Of a stretch of 64,000 nucleotides of DNA, positions 43,358 through 54,262 are shown in pieces (position 1 is the first letter of the stretch; every line of letters begins with the position of its first letter). The DNA is taken from contig CM045731.1 in the NCBI GenBank assembly GCA_024760905.1, positions 52,449,501-52,513,500 on the forward strand. Reading direction: 5' to 3'. The notes under the pieces are model-generated. The model did no database searches and was not told where the DNA came from. It saw only the letters and a program-made list of their open reading frames with translations. Both the position numbers and the translations under genes were made by a program. The stretch comes from Plotosus lineatus (Eukaryota > Chordata > Actinopteri > Siluriformes > Plotosidae).

Positions 43358-43500
43358 ATGTATGTAAGTGTGTGTGTATATACCACATACAGTGTATACA
43401 CAGCGTATCTATGCAGCATATACACAGTGGATGTATACAGTGTGTACACTGCTTATACACAGTGCGTACACAGCATATACACAGTGTATACACAAGTGTT
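43291..43500. repeat. (TATC)n, (TA)n and imperfect TATACACAGTG minisatellite
   Basis: (TATC)n then (TA)n at 43291-43345, followed at about 43380-43495 by irregular units of ATACACAGTG/ATACAGTGTA, many self-complementary (GTATAC cores). Confidence 0.85.
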
Positions 43501-44390
43501 GGAAAAAACTCCAAGGTCATGAATTTGTCTATTTGTTATAATATCTGTATTTAAATGAATAATTTTTGATGAATGGAGTTTTTTGGTAAACACAGTATAT
43601 CGGCAAGTACATTACTCACTAATTACTGCCAAAATGGCTTCCAAAACAAATGGCATTGTGTTACTGGTTTATATTCTGCACCAAATAAGAATATGTATTT
43701 ACATGATTTGTCCACTCATTTAAAAGTAATTACTGTATCCATTTCACCTCCATTTCACTTCAATACAACTGTAATTCAAACGCTGTTGCATTTTCGAGTC
43801 GAAATGCTGCACGCATTTTCGTTAAGTCAAAACAAAACACTGTCTGAATACGGCCTCTGTCTGAATACGCCCCCTGCAAACTCTGCAAGTGACCTCAAAT
43901 TACCTCGTGACATTTCTCTCGTCCTCATTTAGACAGGGAAGTGATAATGTGGCACTTTCTTTACTGAATGTCAGTGGATTAAAAAAAAAAAAAAAAGACC
44001 AAGTAGAAATGTGACCAGGTCTAGGATTGTGAGTAAAAAGGTGAAGGTGTGGGTGCAGGACAGTGAGGGTGACTCACAGACGTGACGGCACACTGTTTAC
44101 GAACTGAAATGCTATTCTCATTCTCTCTCGCTCCATTCACATGTTTCATTTATTTATTTCCTGAAATAATTCTTTGTTACTCGCTGTTGCATCAGTACAG
44201 ACGGTAAAATATATAATCTATTAATCTGTGTTTTATATACATGCTTTTTTTTTCCTCAAAAATATACTATAGCTGTATGTCATCTATGCATCTTCAAGAA
44301 AATAAGCTTCGTATAACTTTCACTCATAAACCTTTCTTCAGACCTTGTTTTTACTGTATTCAGAGCTGGTGAAACACACACACACACACA
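43501..44390. other. Intergenic, nothing recognised
   Basis: No exon or repeat family recognised; a short 18-base tandem (CTGTCTGAATACG) lies at about 43841-43870 and an A-run at 43981-43996. Confidence 0.5.
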
Positions 44391-44394
44391 CGCA

Positions 44395-44640
44395 CACGCA
44401 CACACATCCATCCATTCATATTTACACTCACATCAAGGGAAAATTTGGAACAGCCAATTAGCCCATTGTGTATATTTTTGGACTTCTGGAGGAAGCCAGA
44501 GTACCCAGAGGAAATCCACATAAGCACAGGGAGTCCATCCAAACTCCACAAAGAAAGGCCCTCGGCAAGCCCGGGACTCAAACCCAGGACCTTCTTTCCT
44601 GCTGTGAGACAGATGTGCTAACCACTAAGCCACCATATAC
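44395..44640 (-). mobile_element. SINE family A
   Basis: Minus strand: body (GGAACAGCCAATTAGCCC; AGTACCCAGAGGAAATCC) and head (GACTCAAACCCAGGACC; GTGCTAACCACTAAGCC). Confidence 0.7.
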
Positions 44641-44655
44641 AAAAAAAATGATACA

Positions 44656-44657
44656 TA

Positions 44658-44726
<69 letters not shown>

Positions 44727-44727
44727 C
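44656..44727. repeat. (CGCA)n then (CA)n
   Basis: About eleven ACGC units followed by about fourteen CA units. Confidence 0.95.
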
Positions 44728-44994
44728 TTATATTCAATTATTTTGATAACAATCTCAATGAATAAAATTATAAAAATGACCAAGTGATATGAAATTATTT
44801 TTTGATAATAGGAAGCTGTTGATAATTCAACATGCATGCTTGTTTTGAATAAAAATGGGTTTTGACTGATATGACGATATAAACAAACAGCATAAACAAA
44901 TAGAAGATAAGTACGTTCCTCCGGAGCATCTTTATAGTCACATTCATTATCTCTTCTTCACCGTCTGGTTCACAGGAAAAGTTCTGATCATTCA

Positions 44995-45185
44995 TCCATT
45001 TATTTGCTAAGTCGCTTAATCCTGATTAGGGTCGTAGGAGGGTAGTTTCCATCTCATTTATCATTTTCATTCAACCGATCGTGAAGGGTCTTGCTCAAGG
45101 GTCCAACAGTGACACGTTGGTGGATTTGGTGCTTAAACCCCTAACTTTTTGCAGTTCAATATCTATACAACTAATGACTCCTCCA
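44995..45185 (-). mobile_element. Two short SINE remnants
   Basis: 44995-45060 is an L2-like tail (GCTAAGTCGCTTAATCCTG; AGGGTCGTAGGAGGG). 45075-45185 resembles another fish SINE body (CTTGCTCAAGGGTCCAACAG). Confidence 0.45.
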
Positions 45186-45514
45186 GTGGGGGGACGACTC
45201 CTGTATACACAATGCTGTTCATTAGTGTTAAGGAGAAGAATGATTTGGAGGTAACCCGAATACGGTGGAGTCATGACTGTCTTATTTAGACTCTGCGTTG
45301 TACCAGTCCAGGGAATATCATAATTCTTTTTTTTTTTGTTACAGGATTCAAATTACATTTGTCTTTCACAATATTTAAAAATATATATTAATTACCAATC
45401 ATCAAATCAGTTGTGGCCAGATCAGTAGTTTTGAAATTCATGACTTTAAATTTTTTTGACACAAGCTAAGCAGGGTAGCTATTTTCACCTATTTTATTAT
45501 TAAATTATTTTATA

Positions 45515-46664
45515 GGAGACGTGCGCTGGTGCCCATTTTTAAAAACAAGGAAGACGTGCAGAGTTGTGGCAACTACAGAGAGATAAAGTTGATGAGCCAT
45601 ACGATAAAGTTATGGGAAAGAATAGTGGAAGCTAGACTAAGGGCAGGCTGCATTGTGCCGTTGTGGATCTGGAGAAAGCATATGACAGGGTGCTGAGAGA
45701 AGAACTGTGGTACTGCATGAGGAAGTCTGGAGTGGCAGACAAGTATGTTAGAGTGGAGTAGGACATGTATGAGCGATGTCAGACAGTGGTGAGGTGTGCT
45801 GTGGACTGAAGAATTAAAGGTGGAGGTGGGACTGCATCAAGGATCAGCTCTGAGCCCCTTATTGTTTGCTATGGTGATGGACAGGCTGACAGACAAGGTT
45901 AGACAAGAATATCCATGGGCTATGATGTTTGCAGCTGACATTGTGATCTGTAGTGAGAGCAGAGAACAAGTGCAAGAAAATCTAGAGAGGTGGAGGTATG
46001 CCCTGGAAAGGAGAGGAATGAAGGTTAGCCGCAGTAAAACTGAATACATGTGTGTGAATGACAAGGACCCAAGAGGATCAGAGAGGTTACAGGGAGCAGA
46101 AATAAAGAAGGTGGAGGATTTTAAGTACCTAGGCTCAACAATCCAGAGCAATGGAGAGTGTGGAAAAGAGGTGAAGAAGTGTGTGCAGGCAGGTTGGAAT
46201 GGTTGGAGAAAAGAGTCCGGTGTGATGTGTGATAGGAGAGTAACTGCAAGAATGAAAGGAAAAGTGTACAAGACGGTGATGAGGCCAGTGATGTTGTATG
46301 GTTTAGAAACAGTGGCCCTGGGGAAAAGACAGGAGTCAGAGTTGGAGGTAGCAGAGATGAAAATGTTGAGGTTCCCTTTGGAGTAACGAGGATGGACGGG
46401 ATCAGGAATAAGTACATCAAAGGAACAGCACATGTTAGAGGTGTTGGAGACAAAGTCAGAGAGGCTAGATTGAGATGGCACTACCAGGCAGAAGGCCTAG
46501 AGGAAGAACAAAAAAGAGCTTTATGGTGTTGTGAAGGAGGACACGAAGGTCCTTGGCGTAAGAGAAGAAGATACAGAGGACAGGATGAGATGGAGGCAGA
46601 TGATTTGCTGAGGCGACCCCTGAAGGGAACAGCCGAAAGGAAAAGAAGAAGACGACGACGACTC
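45515..46664 (+). mobile_element. RTE LINE, copy 3 (5' truncated)
   Basis: Begins within the RT (TGGTGCCCATTTTTAAAAAC) and keeps the full 3' end (CCCCTGAAGGGAACAGCCG near 46618). An internal deletion near 45645 joins ...GCTAGACTAAGGGCAGG to the segment before FVDLEKAYD. The RT active site reads FAAD instead of FADD (near 45930). Confidence 0.88.
45796..46386 (+). pseudogene. RTE reverse transcriptase fragment (copy 3)
   Basis: The longest remaining frame runs from EELKVEVGLHQGSALSPLLF through MMFAADIVICSESREQ to ...LKMLRFPLE; the C-terminal basic part continues in another frame. The FADD-to-FAAD change removes the first catalytic Asp of that pair, so this copy would be inactive even without truncation. 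Confidence 0.85.
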
Positions 46665-48166
46665 TTAAATTATTTTTATATCTACATATAAACCTGCTTC
46701 ATGGTGCAAATTAAATTTTTTCATTGTAATTTTATTTGAATTTGATACGAAATTACAGTGTAACGGATCACAACCACCAATTCGTCAGACCGATCCCACA
46801 GGGTAAGTGATGTGATTACTATTAACATTCCACCCCCCACCCCCCAGTTCTCGTCACAATAACCCCTCATGTAATTAATAACTGTCTATTATTTAGTTCA
46901 TGCCTCATGTTTTAAATACATCTAGAATACAAAAAGCAAATAAAAAATCTCAAAATGAGGTAGCGGAGATTGTTGGTGCGAAGCTAACACACGTAGTGCT
47001 GCTAGATTATGGATTTGGCAATAAATCTTAAATGAAGACTAGAAGGCAAGTCAGTGTTAAATCAACGAGTTTACACTCCTATCAGTGTATTATTAGCATG
47101 TGTTTTGCTAGCTTGCTTTGGAAGCTGCATAGAGCTGCAACCATTTCATATCTAAAAAGGGGGGGTGTAGGCTGGACAGTGCACACCCACTCAGATGCTT
47201 CTTGCTGGTATGAATCACTATTTAGCACAACACACCACGAGTGAAAACTATATATTTGGTTGGAAAAGAAAAAGACAAAAGCCAGACTATTGGATAAAAT
47301 ATTAACCATTGACCTGCAGGCTTTTTTTTTGCCGACAGCACTGATGCAACCTCATTCATTACACTGGGAATTTTGTACATATTTGTGATTGTATTGATGC
47401 AATTAACTAACTAACTACTCTAACGTGCTACTTTTAGGCCTAACCGATTAAAAGTGCTCCTGGACATCATTTAAGATTTACATACACAATGGACCAGCTC
47501 ATGAATATGCAATTTTTTAATCCATCCCTGAGTTTGACACTATTTTGGTTGATTTGGTGTTCTTTCTGTATTATATCATAGAAATCTAATATTGTTCAGA
47601 TTGTAGTTGTGATTTTTTTTTTTAATCTTACTCAAGGATACCGTAATAATAACAACCCTGTCATATTGGACTAACAGCTAATTGGAAAAGCCCTTAGGGA
47701 TAAAGTGTGACCAAATCATGTAGCCATCCAAGTAGCCCTCAAGTTCATATAGTCTATGAACAGAGTTTCAGTAATCTTTTCTCACCCCCACCACACACAA
47801 GCGCACCTCCCAAGTCTAAATACAGGTGCTCATCATGGTTATGCACAGAACCGTATAAACAGAACTCAGCTCAACCCTTGTAGAACAAAACCACAAAAAG
47901 ACAGTTCGATATGCATTGTTATTTCCAACACAAGTGAAAATCCTGCGCTGCTGTTTTTGGTTCCATGCCAATGAGCAATATGGAAAATTTAAAATTAAAT
48001 CAGCCCAAGTCCACAGTGTGCACTCATGAATAACAAAATAAGCCCAACAGCATTCAATCAATTTGCAGATGAAAATGTTCCCTGATTCCCTTTTAAACCG
48101 TTATTCATGCTACGGTGGCTCACAGTTGAACAGCTGACACGGGACTGGTTGCCGTCTGTCCATCCA
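46665..48166 (-). other. spryd3 3' UTR side and intergenic spacer
   Basis: No repeat or exon recognised. TTTATT at 46731-46736 (AATAAA on the minus strand) is one possible spryd3 poly(A) signal, 1.4 kb after the stop; this is weak evidence. Confidence 0.35.
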
Positions 48167-48301
48167 TCAGCCGCTCAGGGGATGGAGATCCACCTTCACC
48201 TTCTCTCCGCTGCTCAGCATGCCGACAGTGGGGTAGAAACCTCCAGCCGGCACCACCACCTCCCTTCTCCCGATGATCTTCCCATTGCGGGTGAAGAACA
48301 C
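48167..48301 (-). CDS. spryd3 terminal coding exon
   Basis: 135 bases including the stop. The acceptor (minus strand) is CCCCCTAG; encodes VFFTRNGKIIGRREVVVPAG then GFYPTVGMLSSGEKVKVDLH and PLSG. Ends with TGA at 48169-48167. Confidence 0.95.
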   Translation of the reverse strand: MFFTRNGKIIGRREVVVPAGGFYPTVGMLSSGEKVKVDLHPLSG

Positions 48302-51300
48302 CTAGGGGGCGACAGTGAGTCATATTTCTGTAGTCCTGTCTGTCAGATACATGCTCATGCACCAGCTGATTGTAATAGCACACAGAGCTTTTAGAAATGC
48401 CAGGCACTTTTGAGGAATTAGAAGAACGCAATATACGGCTCTGATAACCGACGGGCTTTGATATTTTATTTACAAAAAGACTAAAGAGAAACCAAACTAA
48501 CATCGCTTACTAAATATGCACATGTGTAAAACTTCTCAATGTGGAGTAACAATGTGTAGCATTGGACACACAAATATTGTGGAAAAAGTGTGGCGAAGTG
48601 CATGTTAACCCTCACCCTCTGTGATTTGTGGAGACAAAGCTCAATTTTTTGTAGTTACTTCAATACTGAAATCCCTGGCGATTAATGTTTCTCAACCTTC
48701 GCATCCAGACAAACCTGAGCATAGAAAGAGAACACCTTCCCTACAAAACAACCCTGCGACTAAAAACATCCACAGCATCTAATAAAACTGATTCATGCCC
48801 CATTTGTTTTGCAACCGTTCTGTGTTGACATGCTTCCAAAACAAATGCCATTTATCAGGCTGCAGTTGTTGTAGAAAAGAAACAATGCTGATTATGCTTC
48901 CATGGATCAAGACAGAAATCAGGAGCAAAGAATCCCAAACCCTAAAGTGACAACTGTAGTGCAGATATTTTGGCCCATGAGAGTGGACAGGGTCATGGTT
49001 TTATGTTTCATGAGATCCCCAAAAAACTGTTTATTATTATAATTAAAAAAAAAAATTATATATATATATATTGCTGAGGTTGTATTATGTGTAAGCAGCA
49101 CTAATGATAGTTCCTCTTAAGAACAGTAATATAAGCATATGTGTAGGTGTGTCTGATATGACCGTCTAATCAGATTAAAGACATCAATAAATCCTGAAGC
49201 TGAAGACTTGGAGCCTTATGAACACACTGTTCCAATTAAATCTCCATAAATAAAAATGGCAGATGAGCTCACCATAACTTTCCTGCCTTCCTGTTCCTGC
49301 TCTGCGTCGTCTCCTTCATCGTCCTCATCCTCATCGTTGGAGTACAGTACATTTTGGACGCGGTTTTGTTTGCCATTCTCGGCTAGGTCCTCTCCATCAT
49401 CCACTTCATCTAATAGAGGGGGAAAAAACAACATATACATGAACATGATGACCAATCAGCATCTCACCCACTTCTTTGCTTTCTCCTACCATGATCGTGA
49501 GAGCCTATCTCAGCCAAAAATGGGCGGAGGTGGGGTCCATTTTCGCAGTCCAATGCAGGGCCAACATCCTAGGGGTACAGTAATTTGAAATCACTAATCA
49601 GCCAAATGTGCTTGTCTTTAGACTGTTGGAGGAAACCGGTGTGTCCACAGAAGCATGGGGAAAATTTACAAGCTTCACACAGAAATTTCTGAGCTCAAGA
49701 CTAGAGCCCAGAACCATCCTGCTGTGAGGGGGACGTGTTAACCAATAAGCAACTACAGTGGAGCCTCGGTACTCAAACTTAATCCGTTCCAGACGGCTGC
49801 TAGGATTCTGATTTGTTCGGATTCCTAATCCGCTTTTCCCATTACAAATAATGTAAATGGTCTTAATCCGTTCCGTCGTCTTTTGAATAGAAGTTAACGG
49901 TACCGTAACTCATGCCATATGTCCGCAAATTAAGTGAAAAAAATGATTGAATACAGTACATTATGTTAAGGTTTGTGTTGTGAGACACTTTTTAACTTTT
50001 CTGTGGTTTTTATTTTAGTGTTATGGTCTCTCAGAAAACAGTTGCGTGTTGAAATGCACGTTGAAGAGGGGCATGGCTCGAACAACGGGATGGAGTGCTA
50101 AACACACACATTTAATCATTTCCATTTAATCACAGGCTATACAGACTAGCAGCGCTCTTCTCGGTGCTAGCAGACTGTCCCTCTTGATGTCTCAGCTCTG
50201 TGCTCAAGCAGTGCAAGCTTTAGTCCGATTTTCGTGTTTCCCAGAATCTCTCAGTGACTACGATTGCCCCGTTTCATCTATGAAAACGGCTGTGCTTTAT
50301 TGTTCACAAGGAAGGCACTAGTGCACTAGAAACAATAACTAGAGCACTAGAAACCTGTGAATAATAAAGCACAACCCGTTTTAATAGATGAGTGTGTTAG
50401 AGCCACGCCCCTTCCATAACAGAGAGGGAGAGAAGGCGGCGGTTTCCCTTCCAATAACAGCCTCAAGAATCATCAGCCAAAGGTGTTTTTTCCTCTTGCT
50501 ACCGCTTTGTGTGGATGACTTTCTTTCCTTGAAGAACATTTCTAACGTGGCTTGTTTCTGCCTTCCTTTCAAAACTTTACAGAAGAGATTTATGGATGTG
50601 GTGAAGGAGGACAGGAAGGTCGTTGGAGTACGAGAAGAAGATGCAGAGGACAGGGTGAGATGGAGGCGGATGATTTGCTGTGGCAACCCCTGAAGAGAAC
50701 AGCCGAAAGTAAAAGAAGAAGACGGAAGTGGCTCATGACCTCATCGTTAAAGGTGTTCACAGCACTGCAAGCACTTTATCTTAGCTTAGTTTACATACAT
50801 ACATACATACATCCTCTTCAGCTTCATTTAGTCAGTTATGCCTATAAGCTGATCTGTGGGTTTTCTGTTTGGCACTCTAAATCATATGTTGCTGGAGGTG
50901 GTGTATGGTGTTAGTGATTATATAGCTTTAGTACTGTATAGACATCTTCCGGACTTCCCCAGGACAGCTTTTAAGGCGATACATAGTATCAACAACTTCC
51001 GAACTTCCCCAGGACAGCTTTATTAGGGTGATACATAAAGCACCGGCCTAATGAGCCATTAGGCTTGGGGGAAAAAGCCCAAACAGTCCTTACAGAGTAT
51101 CAACAACTTCTGGAATTCCCCAGAACATACACAGTATCATCAACTTCTGGACTTCCGGCTCCCTCTCGGTCTCGTTTTTTTCTCGCTCGTTTCTCGAGTT
51201 TAACTTCCGGTTTTTATCGGTTTCCAGGACGATAAAAGTCACGACTTTTTTGTTCGGATTCCCATTTGTTCAATCTCTAGAGTATTCGGATTCCAATGGT

Positions 51301-51516
51301 CCACTGTATGACGCCAAAACCAAAATCATCAATGTGAAAAATCACATGCAGATATCCCAACGTTTATCTGAAGTGCCAGATCATAATGTTAAGATACTAG
51401 ACTGTCACCTTCATAGTCCCGAGGGAACATGATTCCGCAGCCCATGATGTCCCCTTCAAAGCAACGAGGGCCAAATGGATCTCCAACACCACTGCCATGG
51501 AAAATCTTCCCATCAT
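48167..51516 (-). CDS. SPRY domain-containing protein 3, last three coding exons (partial)
   Basis: Exons on the minus strand at 51516-51409, 49409-49273 and 48301-48167; phases fit (Asp split by each of the first two junctions). Recognised from the vertebrate family: DDGKIFHGSGVGDPFGPRC, GDIMGCGIMFPRDY, then a Glu/Asp-rich insert, EGRKV and FFTRNGKIIG...GFYPTVGMLSSGEKVKVDLHP. This is the second of the two SPRY (B30.2-like) folds and the C-terminus. SPRY domains usually mediate protein binding; SPRYD3's exact role is poorly known. The preceding exon was not found up to 64000, so it lies outside. The introns hold a Tigger element and SINE. Confidence 0.92.
49273..49409 (-). CDS. spryd3 penultimate exon, acidic linker
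   Basis: 137 bases; encodes EVDDGEDLAENGKQNRVQNV, LYSND and a run of about 20 mostly acidic residues ending EQEGRKVM. Acceptor CTCTATTAG, donor ATG|GTGAGC. Mammalian SPRYD3 has a poly-Glu stretch at the same place. Confidence 0.9.
49490..49750 (-). mobile_element. SINE family A
   Basis: Minus strand: tail side (GAGAGCCTATCTCAGCC), body (GACTGTTGGAGGAAACCGG), head (CATCCTGCTGTGAGGGGG; GTTAACCAATAAGC). Intronic in spryd3. Confidence 0.7.
49756..51306 (-). mobile_element. Tigger/pogo-type element with an RTE insertion
   Basis: Termini CAGTGGAGCCTCGGTACTC and the inverse ATTCCAATGGTCCACTG, flanked by TA (49754-49755, 51307-51308). On the minus strand it encodes the transposase tail CKVLKGRQKQATLEMFFKER near 50580-50500, the same segment as in 20513-21732. 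An RTE 3' end interrupts that segment. Lies in a spryd3 intron. Confidence 0.82.
50586..50725 (+). mobile_element. RTE LINE 3' end (copy 4, 140 bp) inserted in the Tigger
   Basis: Encodes RFMDVVKEDRKVVGVREEDA and ends CCCCTGAAGAGAACAGCCGA plus AAGAAGAC. The flanks join perfectly to the uninterrupted Tigger sequence of 20.8 kb; GAAG is repeated at both sides (50582-50585, 50725-50728). Confidence 0.88.
51409..51516 (-). CDS. spryd3 exon within the second SPRY domain
   Basis: 108 bases; encodes DDGKIFHGSGVGDPFGPRCF then EGDIMGCGIMFPRDYE. Acceptor TTTTTCTCCAG; donor GAAG|GTGACA, chosen over the nearby GTATCT because only it keeps the phase of the next exon. Confidence 0.92.
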
Positions 51517-51559
51517 CTGGAGAAAAAAAATACACACAAATGTTCTATGAATTTTTTCA

Positions 51560-51851
51560 CGTAATCTAAACGAAATAAATATTTAGTAATGATCTCTGAG
51601 TGCGCTTGTCTGTCGGCCATAAGTGCAATACATCCGCGAGATCCAAAATTGATCAGGTCGTTGCAATAAACACACAAGACCTTGCTGGCGATGTCAGATT
51701 TCTTCATGAAACTCGCCAAAGGTTCAGATACGTTCCAAGTCTATTTGCCGATTTTCACCTCAAATTTCACAATCTTTTCGAGACATTCCCACTTAAACTT
51801 ATTTTTAACATCCTTATCTATTTCTGATACGCGGGATTCTTTTTCTTTCAT
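51560..51851 (-). pseudogene. BED-finger-like N-terminus of a hAT-type transposase
   Basis: From ATG 51851: MKEKESRVSEIDKDVKNKFK, WECLEKIV, then after one stop ...FMKKSDIASKVLCVYCNDLI and NFGSRGCIALMADR. K-F-K-W-E.L and C-x2-C followed by NFGSRG..AL resemble the BED-type DNA-binding start of some hAT transposases. The stop, and no His pair visible where expected, mark it as decayed. It lies about 45 bases upstream of a spryd3 acceptor. Confidence 0.5.
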
Positions 51852-51969
51852 TAAAGTTTGCACACAACACGCTGCAAATTTGCATTGAGCCGAGCCACTT
51901 TACATTAAGCTTAAAATAGCCAATCAACGAGCAGCTTACAATATGTGAGGCGCTCCACCGAAAATAGGC

Positions 51970-52150
51970 ACTTGAAGCAAGTTCACTTGCTTGTGCTTCA
52001 GACAAAGCATGGCTTATCCGGACTTTCAAGTGAGTAAGGGCGCCGTTGAATACTTGTTTAGTACTCAGCCTTCACTTGCTCACTTGAAAGATCGGAAGTC
52101 CGGAGAAGCCGTACTTTGTCTCAAGCACAAGCAAGTGAACCTGCCAGAGG
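51970..52150. repeat. Inverted repeat with ~60-bp arms
   Basis: The left arm (GTTCACTTGCTTGTGCTTCA ... CCGGACTTTCAAGTGAG) is the imperfect reverse complement of the right arm (CTCACTTGAAAG ... TCAAGCACAAGCAAGTGAAC). The loop holds GGGCGCCGTTGAATAC. A related single arm plus loop lies at 54738-54840. Confidence 0.75.
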
Positions 52151-52269
52151 CACCCCTATACCCCCCTTAAAATTTTCTCCTCGGATTTAGACGATTCACA
52201 CAAATGACCAATTTGAGATTAAAAAAAATCATGGAAAAATGCCATGTATGCCAATAAGATATAGCAATA

Positions 52270-53508
52270 CAGGGATCCCTCGCCACTTTGTGCATCAATT
52301 CATTCAACTTCAGTGCATCGCAGTTTTGAAAAAAAAAAGTAATTGAATTAAAGAAAATAAGGAAATTAAGGAAGAATAGGGGAAAAAGTGAAAGAAAATG
52401 CTACCAAACAAGGCCAATTATGCAAGAAAAAAAAACAACCATCCAAAATCAAAACTACAGTGATACCTCAGCTCACGAACATAATTGGTTCCCAGAAAGT
52501 GTGTGTAAGGCGAAAAGTTCGTCTTCCGAACATTTATTTCCCATAAGAAACCATTAAAATGAGAATAATCCATTCCCAGGTCCCCATAAAACATAATTTT
52601 CTACTAAATAAGCCTTAAAACTACACAAAAATATACCTTATTTTATGTATAATAAATGTGCTATTGTATTGTAATTAAAGAAATAAACTGTACTGTATAA
52701 TAAAGTCATTTTATTTACCTTTGTGATGGTAGTTGATGGCTTGATGGAATGAAGTGGGAAGAGGAGGGAGGGAGGGAGGGACTTACTGTTTGGAAGGAGA
52801 GTTTGGAAACGCCTACTGTTTGGAAACACCCTTAGCCACACACGCACCCTTAATAGCTTCCTTGTTCTTAAGGATGGTAGCAATGGTAGACTTAGCGTAC
52901 TGGTACTGGGACGCTAAGTCACACAAACGCACACCTCGTTCGTGTTTTTCAATGATCTCCGCCTGTGGTGGGGTCTTTTTCGGTCCCATAATAGCAAAAG
53001 TACACTCAATATGGTCCAAAATGTCTATCAAACACAAACCACTTCCGCACTCAAAGAAAGGGGGTGACGAACTGTGACACCATGAGCGTGCGTCAGCTTC
53101 TCGTGGCCGCCACCGTGGCGCTGTTCGACCGCGTGGTTTGGTTCGTCCGCCGAAAACTAGTTCGTCAGCAGAGACTATATGCTCGCAAATTTAATGTTCT
53201 TGAGGCGAAAAGTTCGTGAGCTTAAGCGTTCGTCAGCGGAGGTTTTACTTACATTTTTATGTGAGGTGCACAACTGTGCGCGTGCACATGTCTGTATGTG
53301 TGTGTATTTTATTTACAGATTATACATTATTTTTGAATGTCTAATTGTTATTATAAGTATTTATAGCGTTGAATATGTATTTATTGATATTATATACACA
53401 TTTACATGTACGTATACGTCAGTCAGAGCGGTTGATCCTACTTTGCAGAATTCGGCGGTCGTGGGGGGATCTCGGTCCCAATTAACCGTAAAAAGTGAGA
53501 GATCCCTG
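52270..53508. mobile_element. MITE interrupted by a Tigger-type element
   Basis: Left end CAGGGATCCCTCGCCACTTTG, right end AAAAGTGAGAGATCCCTG, imperfect inverses. The sister copy at 58973-59478 is uninterrupted and colinear on both sides of the insertion. Internal motif ATGTATTTATTGATATTATA is shared. Confidence 0.75.
52458..53250 (-). mobile_element. Tigger/pogo-type element nested in the MITE
   Basis: Starts CAGTGATACCTCAGCTCACGA; the right end (GTTCGTCAGCGGAGG) is a degenerate inverse. On the minus strand from 52987 it encodes MGPKKTPPQAEIIEKHERGV then KSTIATILKNKEAIK, a CENP-B-like helix-turn-helix, without a catalytic domain. Confidence 0.72.
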
Positions 53509-54119
53509 AAGTGCTTTTTTGTCTTCAATATAATCCAAAAGACATTTACACTTGTGAAAAGATGCTGAACCTCGAAGTCTTTGAAGTTCAACCGGATTTG
53601 TTATTCACAATTTGTCTTTATACGTGTGAAAAGGTAAAGTATGAATAATTTTTTTGCACAGCTAAAACTTGGTATAGACTCGATCTAGACCTAGAAATAT
53701 AATTTGGTGAAAATGATAAAGACAGAAGAATTAATATTTCTTTGTAAGCATGGCTACCTGTTGAGGTGTACGACGAGCCTAATTATTTCGAATGTGACAG
53801 AACTATATTGACTACACCAGTGCTTCTTAATAATTTTCTGTCGCGCCCCGTCCAGGAAGAAGAACCCCCCCCCAAATAGTGTCATATCCATTCGATACTG
53901 AAGCATAAAATTAAATATAATAAATAAATAATAGTAAATTCAAATTGATCCGCAACATTAACTCAACAGTACAATATATAAATCACTTTAGCCGACAAAA
54001 CAAAAATTAAAAAACAATTTGTACATTTTTTTTTTTTTTTGTCAAAATGATTAAGTCAAGATTAATGGCTACAGTGAGCACGTTTTACAGTGCACAGCTT
54101 TTCGAAGCAGGGTTTAAAG

Positions 54120-54262
54120 CATGATACTGCAACTCTCAGCTCTTGCTCAATGCTTAACTGGGACATGGACTTATTTTCGCAGCAGTGACGTCATCCAGCA
54201 TGACAGAGACCATGTCTGCTGCAGGTAGTATCAGTTCCTCTGCTATGCTGTGGGGTTTTTTA
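54120..54262 (-). pseudogene. hAT transposase fragment
   Basis: Minus strand reads HSIAEELILPAADMVSVMLD then DVTAAKISPCPS before a stop. A.ELILPA..MV..MLD..AAKKI resembles the start of the catalytic region of ZBED-like hAT transposases. Flanking codons are too decayed to follow. Confidence 0.5.

Noticed and set aside
49216..49272. Extension of the spryd3 acidic exon beyond 49273 in the same frame
   Set aside because: GTGAGC at 49272 is a good donor and joins in phase to FFTRNGK, as in the vertebrate protein.
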